From the NCBI RefSeq assembly GCF_000524195.1, contig NW_020170575.1:10993-74992 (forward strand): a stretch of 64,000 nt of DNA, written 5' to 3'. Below the pieces are notes generated by a model. It was given only the letters and a program-made list of their open reading frames with translations, searched no databases and was not told the origin of the DNA. The stretch comes from Echinococcus granulosus. Taxonomy: Eukaryota; Platyhelminthes; Cestoda; Cyclophyllidea; Taeniidae. The number at the start of each line of letters is the position of its first letter. Positions within the stretch are counted from its first letter, which is position 1. The translations under genes were made by a program, and so were the position numbers. This document shows, piece after piece, positions 25,576-35,968 of this stretch.

Positions 25576-28500
25576 ATGTCGGCTGGTGGGAACGTTCTAC
25601 AATCCATGCCTACGCCCAATCCAAGTGATTCTAACCTCAATAAACGCCCCAAATCTCGGAATTTGGCCAAGTCTTTGAAACTGCTGGATCTGGGCCAAAA
25701 GCGACACAATGGCCGCTCGGAAGCGAAGGCAAATGGCGATGTCGACAGCGCGCGATATGATGCGAGGTACAAAATTGTTCTGCTGGGCGAGTCTGGTGTG
25801 GGCAAGACCTCACTGATTCGAGCAGCTGTTGGTGAACCCTTCAATCCCACAATGATTTCTACAATCGGTATGTCGCCAATCTTCCGGTTTATTTCAACTT
25901 AACACCCAAAAATGCATTCAATGCTAACATGCAGTGATGATGCGACCTACCAGTGATTATTTTTTTTTAAAGGTATCGACTTTGTATTGCAAACTTATAA
26001 AGTTGACAACTACCTCATACAGCTACAGATTTGGTAAGTACTAGTAATTCCGTTTCTATTAAATAACAAAACTTTTGAGCTAGTGAAGAAATTAGGCTCC
26101 GTATGTGGTTTTAGAAGCCATTTTTAAAAGTTAAGTTTTCGGGGTAGCATGAATATCTGTTGAGAACGTTAATAAAGTGGAAGAAAGTTTGGTTTTCCAA
26201 GTGCTGCTGATTTGGATTTATTGAGTGGATTTTTGATCGTAGAGCAGTTGTTTCATTTCCCTACGAAAAGGGCGCCCACTTTCTGGTTTATTTTTATTTA
26301 TAGGGACACAGCTGGTCAGGAGCGCTATCGGTCGCTAGCCGCATCTACCTTTAGAGATGCAAAGGTTGGTTTAGCTTCCAGTTTGCCACATAAATATATT
26401 TGCCGAGGTGATTGTGGTGTATTTAGGAATTTATAATGAACAGAGAATGGCATTATAGACTACAAACCATCTGAAAAAGCCTTGACTAGGAATTAACCAC
26501 AACGATCGAGCTGTCGAGGTTTGTACAATATCATAGGCACTTTTCTTAGTAGGAATTCAACAACAAGAAAGCCATTAGTGATTAAATATTGTTTGATCAT
26601 TCATGTGAGTCTAAAAAGCTGTCAATTTTACTTTTTTGTGATTTATCAGGGATTCGTGATTGTCTACGACGTCACCAATCGTGAATCCTTCACCAAAATT
26701 CGCAAAGAATGGCTCAAAATGGCGGATGTGGTAGGTCTCTGTAGAAATACTCTTCGAAAAAAGCCTTTTCCCTTTCGTGTGTGCTGTTCATTCATTTTGC
26801 TATTCATGAAATGGTGAACTTGATTCGAAACCGGATCTAGCAAAGACCGGCGCCTAAACTTTGGTTCCGTTGGTATTTGGAGTCCCCATACGACAGCAAC
26901 TTTAAAATGGAAAACTGGTTTTTGATTCACTTGGCTGTTTTCCATACTTCTACTTAAGCAATTTTTTTTAATCAACTAGAAATTGTTCTGCATGTGTGCA
27001 GATGTGGGGCAGTAACACATGTTGCGCTGACTGTAGATCTGATACGAGATCTTAGGACTCCCTTCCTGGACTGTTTTATGTGCATTAGGTATTGTCATCC
27101 CCCAAGTTAGAGCCATCGACTGGTAAATGTTTCATGAAATGGGGGCAATACCCCTTCATTCGATCCACCCATAATAATGATATTCAACAATAATACCCTT
27201 CCAATTGAAATCTCTAACTACTGTATCTCAGCAGTAGTTATTAAAGGAGGGCCTCTCTGACCGTGTGTTTTAATAGCCAGTCAAAGTGCATGAATTCCAT
27301 GGAAACTTGGAACGACTACTTTAGCGAGAAGCGGATGAATATTTTCTGAGGCACTGCACAACTATTTACCAGTTTTAAAGCCGCAATTGTGATTTCTTTC
27401 GTAGGAGTTTTTATACTTCTTAAATGTTTTTGGACTACTTGAATAATCAAAATCGTGTGCCTTATGGAGCATGTGTGTGTGTGGGGGGGGGGGTCTCTTT
27501 TTCCTTTTAAAATATACCTTCACTTATCTGGACAAATTTGGAAGATCTTTCTGAAATTTCTTCGATTTTCACAAATCCAAATCCAAAAAAAAACTACTAA
27601 GCTCTAAATGAAGCACAGTTATTTCTACTGACATATGTAGTCGCTAATGCTATGAATTAATTCAGACACGTTTAAGAATGGGAGATATAATAGACGCTTC
27701 TGTTGAATTCTGTACAGGATTTTGAGGAATCTTGAGAGAATAACTGAACAAACCGTGTGATGTAATGGCACACGCCTTCAACGATGCATTGGTGGATGTT
27801 CACTTAGTCATTCGAAATGCTAATTTTGCTTTCTGATTCTATTTTTGTTTCAGCATGGAGACGAACCCATTCCAGTTTTCTTTGCTGGGAATAAAGCCGA
27901 CTTAGTGCGTTTGAAGGAAGTGCCTACAGAGGATGCAGAACGCGTATGTCCACTCGTCTTCCTATTTTTGTTTTTGTAAGTAGAACTGCCTTCGATTCCT
28001 CTCCATTAGCGGTGGGCTAGCTCTCAACAAATGAGTGAATCACATACTCACCCGATTATGCAAATGAATTTGGCATAAAAATACGTCTCTTTTGGTGTGC
28101 AGTTTGATTTAGTCTACGGGTATGCTCAAACAGGCGCATTCTTGAGTTTGTCTTCAGGAACTTTGGTGGTGGCGTAGAGGGGACTTTTACTTCATTTTCC
28201 ATTTATCTTCAAGTCCCGCTAATTTTGTTGATAAAATTAACTTCATTTACCTGCTCTCTGACATTGTACAGACAAGTAATGTGGAATTCTCGACTGTAAA
28301 CAATGAGCGCCTGCATAGTGAATGATGAGGAAATGACACTTTATGGCTCTCGGCTTCAATTCAATCAACGGAGGGTTAGTCATTGGTCAACAACGAATGG
28401 TGTAAAAGCCAAACTTCAAATGGCTTCGATCCTCCTGAGAAGGGATACTTTTCTGTTTCGCCATTCCCGAGATCCGCCAATCATGCATAAAGGTTGATGG

Positions 28501-29448
28501 AAAGCATATATTCCCGTATTTTTTCAGCTTACTCAGCAGCAATATGCACATGGGTTCTTCGAGACGAGTGCATTGACTGGTGCCAACATTCAAAACCTTT
28601 TCCAATCCGTGGCCACCACAATGGTATCGATATGGAGCATACCTCAGGTGAGCGGATCACTCGTTTGCTGGTCTTGAGACTCCGAAGCCGTGCGCTTAAT
28701 GGCCCTTAAGGAACTTTTTCACTATGCAAACCCACATCCCATTCGCCAAAAATGAAGACCTCTGCATTATTAACTGTGATATCTTAAATATCTGTATTTT
28801 TAAGAAAAACAAAAATGTTGTGAAAGTGTATGAATGCGCTTTTATGCAGTATTGAGCACAATTTCGGCATAAATCTAGATTGAGCAGTAAAGCGGTGCTT
28901 ATGAACTATGTTACTGTGATAACAGTAGAGAAAATAATTCTAAAACTTGTTGCTTTAATTTGTGTTTATTTTGCATTTTAGTTCTACTATCAACCAGTAA
29001 GTAAACTCTCATTCTGTCTTGATAACTTACTAAACCCGATGCTTGTCATTCACCCGTCCTTTAATCATTCAAGAAGGTAGGCGGTGCAATGAAAGTATCA
29101 GTTTCGTAATAAAGGGGACTAAATAGTCCCTTAAATTCAAAAAAAATATATGCGGGTTCCATACTTGATTTTCAGAATTAACAAGTAGTAATTAAAGAGT
29201 AAAATTGAAAATTTTGGCATTTTAGAGGGACCCTTAAACATTAAAGGCAGATTTCTGGTGATTAAAACCTGAACCTCGACTTATAGACAAAAAAATGTCA
29301 TGAGTGTTAATGTTATTTTGTTGGCTTTCAGTCTCCCTCGGCACAAAACAACGATCCGCTCCGTATAACTGATCAGCTACCAGGGCGCCGGAGTAAACAC
29401 AAGGATAAGAAAAAGAAGCCCACGGTTGTTCAGTGCTGTGCAACTTAA
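25576..29448 (+). CDS. Rab-family small GTPase with N-terminal extension
   Basis: Membrane-traffic GTPase assembled from exons 25576-25867, 25973-26033, 26304-26364, 26650-26730, 27854-27943, 28528-28623, 28982-28996 (15 nt) and 29332-29448, about 270 aa. All phases are continuous. Visible motifs: P-loop GESGVGKTS (about residue 72), switch I STIGIDF (a Rab-type F1 motif), LQIWDTAGQERYRS (G3 with the catalytic Gln), NKAD (G4), ETSAL (G5), a Lys-rich tail and terminal CCAT, a plausible double-geranylgeranylation signal. A hydrophilic extension of about 63 residues precedes the G domain; Rab26/37 also have one, but I cannot fix the subfamily. Unusual: the segment after switch II reads AASTFRDAK where most Rabs have a YYR-type motif. 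The 15-nt exon is inferred from strong splice sites only. Confidence 0.9.
27472..27493 (+). repeat. (TG)n followed by an 11-G run
   Basis: A short TG dinucleotide run (27472-27482) passes directly into eleven consecutive G residues (27483-27493), inside an intron of the Rab-like gene. A simple-sequence tract and probable indel hotspot. Confidence 0.9.
28982..28996 (+). CDS. Candidate 15-nt microexon of the Rab-like gene
   Basis: Reads TTC TAC TAT CAA CCA (FYYQP). It is preceded by a T-rich tract ending TTTTAG and followed by a perfect GTAAGTA donor. It preserves phase 0 between exon 6 (ends ...VATTM) and the last exon (starts SPSAQNND), so skipping or inclusion changes the protein by five residues only. 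It lies at the junction of the G domain and the hypervariable tail. Confidence 0.5.
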
Positions 29449-30403
29449 ACGACGATAGCAGCAAACTCCTCCCCTCATTGCGTCTGCACCATGGCGCAAA
29501 TGGAGAAACATGTAAACTAGCAAAACTCGGACTGTGATATTTTGTTCATCTACCACTTTGAAATCTGACATTTGTCCACCGGGCCTACCTAAGCGTCACT
29601 CTTCCGTATTTTAAACTGAATAATAGGTGCGCTAAGAATAAGCTTCGTGAAGCAAGTTGGAAAGGGACTCTAAGATCTTCAAACTTGGAGTACTAGAGAA
29701 GCGATATGAAGAATAGAAGTCTGACGGGACCAGACAAAAAAGCGAATAAATGATCTGGGAAATAGTACGCAGTATTTTCATAATTGGACAGAGACCAGTG
29801 TTCATGTTTTAAGAAGTAGTAAGAGAAATAACTGGAAATGCGTAGTGATTAGGAAGACCGCTGTATGTGCTAAAGTCTCCATTGTCTAAAAGTGTAAAAA
29901 TGAAGTGGATGTAGTTTTAAAAAAGAGACTCTTTAACAGTCAACAAATTGTCAGGGCCACTTACATAGATTACAATAGATGTCCAAGCCAGTGCTAGGTA
30001 GTAAGAAGTTTTTTTATTAAAAAAAATTATGCAGTTAGTTTGCAATTCGCACTTGAAAAAATTCACTGCCTAAAAATACTTGTTTAAGTTAACTAAAAAT
30101 ACGACCGAAAGGGAAGATATATTAACATAGTAAAACAAGCAAGGTGCTTTTTACATTTTCTCATTTGCTTCTAAAAATGTTGACAATTTTTAACTTTTTG
30201 CTGTTTAGACAATTTGACCTTTTACCTAAAAGCAGTTCTTTTAAAAGGTATTTTGGGAGCTTTGTAAAATATTTGGTCGGGAATATTTTGTTTTAATTCG
30301 CAAGCGTATTCCGCGCCCCATACTTTACCTGAGTGCTATACTAGGTGATGGCTGTCTATGGGTTAGCCTGTCTTTCGTCACATTGTTGTTTTATAGGCAA
30401 AAT
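29449..30403. other. Spacer between Rab-like and ZMYM-like genes
   Basis: About 950 bp of AT-rich DNA holding the 3' untranslated region of the Rab-like gene and ending at a TTTTATAG acceptor (30395-30396) 7 nt before the next ATG. No exon is seen in it. Confidence 0.5.
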
Positions 30404-33400
30404 ATGACGGCCATTGATCCCGAGAGCTGCCAACTCGTTGAGGTGCCTATTGATGCAAATGGGGCTATCGTTGTGCAGGACCCCAGTGCACTTATTTCTG
30501 GCGGACAGGTGCAAGTAGGTGGAATCGTTCAAACCGGCAAAAGTATTCTTAAACCGGAACTAGCCCAGCATCTCATTCAACCTGTTGGCATCCGAGTAGG
30601 TCTTGCCTCGTTTTTGATGATGTCAGCGAGTGTGTGTTTAGCTCTCCGTCACTCCCTTAGGTTAAGCGTGTTATCGTTGTTACTTCAAGGCTTTACTATA
30701 TTTTGCGACCTAAAACTATGCACGCTTTTTTGCATCAATCCTTCTTTATGCCTTTTGTTGCTAGCCTAACGGGACTCTCAGTGCTTTGAGTCTCACATAC
30801 CCTTGTCCCTTCTGAACATGTTATTGCAGAACCGTTTAGCTGGTCGTTTTGGTCTTCCTCTTGCTTTCTTTAAAAGCGTTCTGAGTTTTCAGTCTGTAAT
30901 CGACCCGAGGGTGCCTCAGTCAGCCCAGCGCGGTGCGAGAACTCCTGCGAGGTACGTGCTTTACTTTTAATCGCGTGTAGTTTTTGTTCTGCAGCTTTTT
31001 ATGTACCATTTACGTATGCTCATTTTAGAAAAGCGTTGGGCTCATCTCAGGGGTTACAGGTTCTTCAAGGTGCTCAACTGATTCAGCAGCCTTCAGTTAT
31101 TGCACCAGCTGCGTCGGGTTTACTTTCCCTTGGAACACGCTATACACCTTCCTCTGGGATTCCCCTTAGCGTTGCCACTGGTGCTGGTGGAAGTGGTGGT
31201 ATCATTAATTCACAAGGCAATATTTTTACTTCCGGTGGAACTGCGATGGTTACGACCGCTGGAACTGGTGTGGATAGGGATGCTGGTTATCGTTTTACCG
31301 CAATCACCGGTACTAGTAACAGAGGTAGACCCCGTGGTCGTCGACCTCTTAGAGTAAGTGACTTTACCTCATCAATCTACGACTATCGTCTGTTTCTCAT
31401 GTGTTAATCTTATTTTGTAATCTAGGGCCAATTCCCCGTTGTGCCCATAGATATGGTTCGCCAGTTGGGTATCGAGCAGCAAGTAATTTTGCAGCCAGCA
31501 GCCCCTGTTGCCATGCGCAACAAGGCGGTTCTCTGTCGTCCACTCTCCGTGTCACGAAAGACTCAGTCGGGAATTCACTCTCGTGATATCGAGTGTCAGT
31601 TCTCCGCTGAGGAGGAGGCGCTGGCTTCGAAGCACGATGAGGACGTGGAGGAGGATGAAATGATGGTAGTTGAGGAGTCGGCTGCCCCGGCTAAAAAGGA
31701 GGGGGACGAGGATGCAGATTTGGTCGAAGAGGAAGAGGAAGAAGAGGTCTTCTCGGACAAGAATGACTCAGATATGGAGGGTGGTGGGACTAGCAAGCAA
31801 GCTATTAGAAAAAGTGAGGTTGGAGCAAATACGGAGGCTCCTTCGACATGCCACTTTGGAATCCAAACGGGTAAGCGCACTCGGTAACCTGTCTGGCTCC
31901 TGTTGGATTTTTCGTAAATGAGCAACACTGCATGATGGTTTATTTGTCGCTGCTCATAGACGAGCCATCGAAAGGCATAAAAGATGAGCAGCAATTGGAG
32001 GAAGGTACGGGCGGGAAAGTGAAGTTGGAGGAAAAGGAGGTCAAATACGTACCCATTCCGGTTCCCGTTCCCATTTACGTTCCTGTGCCTGTTTTTGCAT
32101 ACACTCGGCCGGTTCCCTTTACTCTGCCCTTTCCCCTCCCCTGTGTGGTACCCTTACCTCTCCTGCTGAAGGGTGATGAGGTATCTGGTGGTGCTGTCGA
32201 CTCCGCTCCTGCTACTACTCCTGCTCCAATGAAACAAAAACCTGATCCAGATGCCAATACTACAACTTTTGGATCGGTAGGTTACCTTTAGAAATAAACA
32301 TTCTGGTGTTGAAGGTATTAATCGCACTACCTGGTGTCTCAGGGTCAAATGGGGACAGAAGGGACTACTTCGAAGACCCTTTCTCAAAAGCGTTCCGCTA
32401 AGGAATCGTCGAACTCCTCTGTGGATGTTGCTTCACCAACATCTGGACAGCAGGGCCTTCCCAGTAAGCGTCTTCGTCGAACGACCGAAACTCCGGCGAC
32501 GGCACTGGGACCTGTCGCAGTCGCAGCGACGACGGTTATGACGCGTCGTCCACCAATGAGTGACGCCAGCTACCACCTCAAGTTTTCCTATGGTATTAAC
32601 GCCTGGCGTCTGTGGGTGAATCATACCTCGCAGCCCAAGGCTCTTGCCGATTTGGTCGACGTACCCGACGATGAGCTCAATATTGCGCTCACTCGATTCG
32701 TGCACGAGGTGCGCAAGCCGAACAATGAGACCTATGTGGCCGATTCCATCTTCTATCTGTGCTTGGGTGGGTTGAATCGCTGTAATTTGTCCTGGCCCTC
32801 AAAGTTTTTGTCTCATTAATCGCTGTTTTTATCACTCGTTGATGACAGGTATTCAAGAGTACCTAAACGAGAATGGTCGCGCTATTAACCTCTTCGGCGA
32901 GCCGCGGTTTGCAAGTTTCGCCAATGCTCTGGATACTGTTCTGGCCGATTTCCGCCCTCGAATCAGTCCAGAAGGCATGCTTATTTGTCGAATTGAAGAG
33001 GAACACATGTGGGAGGCTAGGCAGCTTGGCGATGAGACACCTCACGTAAGTTTTGCAGATGTTACCTTCCAGTTTTTTTAGTTTGCTGACTGTGTCGAGG
33101 TACTTGCAACATTAACTTACTCGCCATGCCGTCGTTTTTACGGTTATCAATTCATTCGCCATCACCACAACTCAATCCATGGAGGGATTAATGTTTTTTT
33201 CCAGCCTCTTTCATTGATTGGTTTAATCTTCATACGATCAGGTCATGCCACTTTTCTCCGTTGATAGATACTGCTCTTTACCCTCCTCTACTTCATCACT
33301 AAGCACATGTGGCTCCGCACGGGCGACCAGCACGCCCAACTGAGATTCTCCAATTTTAAGTTGAAGCGCGAGAATCCATCTTCGGAGTGCGTGCTTTTTG

Positions 33401-33899
33401 TGTCCAGTGGTAGCTCTGACTCCTACCGCATGTTCTCTACTGGAGAACAGTTCTCTCGCTGCCCGATCCAACTTTTCCGAAATTACCTTAAAAAGTGGTA
33501 GGTTGTATTGCACATTGATTGTGGAGGGCAAAGAAGATCACTGTACTGAGTCTGACAGTTTGGTTGATTCAGCCCTCCGATAGGGAGAATCAGGTGCCAT
33601 CAGAATAGCCCAAGGTTCCAGTGGTTAGCCTTGCGGATACTATCGTGGCAAACATGTTTATACCAGGATTTCTCGCCCAGTGGTTTCTTTTAATTTAGAG
33701 TTATTTGTATGGCTTCTCTAGTCCTCAGGCACTGGTAGCGGGCGGCGGCTCCTTTTATCTAAGTCCTCTACCCGAGCCCTCTTTGACGACATGGTTCTCC
33801 GAGACTCGTGTTCCAGCCAGTCAGCTACAAGTTATGTTAAATCGCATTAAGATGGTGAAGGAGATCCAAGAAGCCTTTATGGACAGCCAATCCGAGTAG
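30404..33899 (+). CDS. ZMYM: ZMYM2/3/4-like protein with DUF3504 domain, no MYM fingers
   Basis: Nine exons: 30404-30595, 30830-30951, 31029-31353, 31426-31870, 31960-32276, 32343-32766, 32849-33045, 33268-33497, 33722-33899; about 809 aa, all phases consistent. In order: a Gly/Ala/Val-rich N-terminus; an AT-hook-like RGRPRGRRP (exon 3); a Glu/Asp-rich acidic stretch (exon 4); a proline-valine block YVPIPVPVPIYVPVPV as in vertebrate ZMYM2/4; a Lys/Arg patch SKRLRR; then the C-terminal domain of the ZMYM/QRICH1 families (LKFSYGINAWRLWV, DDELNIALTRFVHEVR, YLCLGIQEYLNENGR, ITKHMWLRTGDQH, GSFYLSPL). Family members are nuclear chromatin-associated proteins. Oddity: no Cys-rich MYM zinc fingers are present. 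QRICH1-like is the alternative name. The second exon may instead start at an in-frame acceptor at 30893. Confidence 0.88.
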
Positions 33900-34628
33900 C
33901 ACGCTGCATATCGACCTTGTGCTTTGCCTCCTCTACTTTTCATTAATGCTATACTATTTTGTCTATGCGCCCATTACTCCTCCCCAAAAACATAAGTTGG
34001 GAACTACAAAAAGTATAACTATGTGTGTGTACGCCTGTATTCCGTATTCCCATCTGGCTCGTACCGTCTTGTATATATTTACATACTCATCAACCGCCGC
34101 TCCGCTTTTCTATTATGCATGGCAATACTGTGAAGATGGTCAATGCTAATCAGCTCAATTTGTCCCCATTGGTGTCTTTTTGATGTTCATTTTCGCCCCG
34201 TTCCCGTTGCTTGTTCTTTCTCGAATCATGATCTGCGAGTTATACACAGCACTACCCCCCAACTGTGTTTGGCCCTGCTTATATCTTGGCGACCTTTTGT
34301 AACTCGCTTGCGTGGGGCGGCTCCGTCGTGTATGTGGCAGAACCGTCTGCGTATCAACCTCGGAATTCGTTCCGGTTTAGTCAAATAATACCAAAACTCG
34401 TCCCCAGGTGTCTATCAGCTTGAAATCCCTAGCTTTGGTTACAGTGTCCCACGTGTGAACAAGTAGTTGAATGCGCTACCTTTTTTTTCTCATGGTTGTA
34501 TTCGCGATGAGAGGCCTACCGTTCGATTTACACACCTTAAAACGTTTTGTGGAATGGCTTAGGTGCTGCTGAGGGGGTTTCATGTATTTACAACAGTCAA
34601 AGGTGAGAAAGGATGCAGCATCAGTAGA
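33900..34628. other. Convergent 3' spacer, ZMYM-like / UQCC2
   Basis: About 730 bp between two facing stop codons. It probably holds both 3' untranslated regions. Short ORFs here (33919-34149, 34143-34388) have no splice context or motif and are considered chance. Confidence 0.5.
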
Positions 34629-35033
34629 TTAGCTGAAGAACCGCAGCAGACGAGATATAAGTCGTTTTTCCCGCTTGGGATCGCCTCCGGCTGTTAAAAT
34701 GGCAGAGGTGGATGAGAGGTCGAGGCCGGCAGCAGCAACGATGGGTGGGGGTCCACCTAAACCTTGAGGTACGGGGTAGCTGTCACGATGTACATTTGCC
34801 GTCAGGCGTTCTAGACAGACGGCTTCTTCTTCGAGCTGCTCCAGAGCACTGTTGCGGGAGATGAGGTGGCGTGCACGTTTCTCCAAGTGCACACGGATAT
34901 CGCAATGTTTCTTGGTGGGATCCACTGGCCAACGATCCACAGCCTCCTGCAGGCGCACAGTGAGTGCCACCGGGGGACAGTTGTTCGCAGTAGCTAGGCA
35001 ACGGCGAATGATGTAGGGTGGCATCATACGCAT
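34629..35033 (-). CDS. UQCC2: Ubiquinol-cytochrome c reductase assembly factor 2
   Basis: Single open exon of 134 codons. UQCC2 (MNF1) is a mitochondrial matrix protein that stabilises nascent cytochrome b during complex III assembly. The diagnostic segment is LQEAVDRWPVDPTKKHCDIR, matching the family's W-P-V-D-x-T-K core, followed by a helical region with VHLEKRARHL and EAVCLERLTANVHRDSYP, which aligns with the family's LARLHSNYYKHKYP-type end. Length is close to the human protein (126 aa). The N-terminus MRMMPPYIIRR is basic. A CCTTGCCAG acceptor directly abuts the ATG, so the exon starts at the start codon or an upstream exon/leader is spliced to it. It lies 936 bp downstream of the TMEM68 stop on the same strand. 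Confidence 0.8.
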   Translation of the reverse strand: MRMMPPYIIRRCLATANNCPPVALTVRLQEAVDRWPVDPTKKHCDIRVHLEKRARHLISRNSALEQLEEEAVCLERLTANVHRDSYPVPQGLGGPPPIVAAAGLDLSSTSAILTAGGDPKREKRLISRLLRFFS

Positions 35034-35968
35034 CTGGCAAGGAAATACGTACCATTGATATACAAATGGATAGCTGATTACATTTAACTTTTGCTAATGA
35101 CGCAGAAAAAATTTTGCGCACAATGGGCTAGTAACATGGTGGAAAATTGACTTTGCGCTCAAAACCAGGTCAGATGTCGCCATAAACAGTGTAATATTAA
35201 AAACTAGCAACGAGAAATGATACTTTAAATGAACCCAATTACTTCTCGTTAATGTGTCTGTGGGATTATTGTTGCAAAATGCCAGGAATTCAATGCGAAT
35301 CAGTCTACTTTGAAAGTATAAATGAAGCAGACCAATGCGCTCGTCAAGCTAGTGTCAAAAAAGAGCCATTAGAATACAATCAGTAGCGGAAACCACCACC
35401 TCCGAATACCCTTGACCTACACATAGCGCTAAAGTAGCTAAGAAGTAAAACAAGTTGTGTTGATAATATTACAAAATACATTACAATTTCGATGAAGACT
35501 TCAACTTTTGTAACAAATTGACCATAATTTTTTTATATATGTCCCATCAAAGAGTTGCTGTTTGGGTTAAAAAGTAGAGTTATCTAAGCAGCTTCAAATT
35601 GTGGCCGTAGCGAGCTTTAATTCACGCACTTAAAACAAATTCCCCATAATCAGTGTAGGGCCTACCTAGTTACTGAAGACCAACCCATACGACTCTTAGG
35701 ACCGCATCTCCCCACTGTATTCTTCACTTAACACACTTATGCACTTAAACGGCTCTTAAGTAATTCATTTTCTTCACACCCATGCGCAGAGGTCTAATGA
35801 GTGCTCCCCCTTACGTTTAAACTGCCAACCCAAGCTACCCGCCACGCACGAATCGGCACCCGCACCATTACCACTCCTCAAAACCCAATAAAGTACGAAT
35901 CCATCCGTCCAAAATCCCGCTCTGTTACTGCAAAATAATCAAGAATCTGGTAAAAAGAATAAAAAACA
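35034..35968. other. Spacer between TMEM68 stop and UQCC2 start
   Basis: About 935 bp. It presumably contains the TMEM68 3' untranslated region. No exon is recognised. Because both genes lie on the minus strand, this is a candidate intercistronic region of a trans-spliced unit. Confidence 0.4.

Noticed and set aside
25473..25850. 125-codon minus-strand ORF over the first Rab exon
   Set aside because: Antisense shadow of the GTPase exon, which has unmistakable G-domain motifs on the plus strand.
31596..31994. 132-codon minus-strand ORF
   Set aside because: Serine-rich antisense of the acidic (GAG/GAA/GAT) stretch of the ZMYM-like gene.
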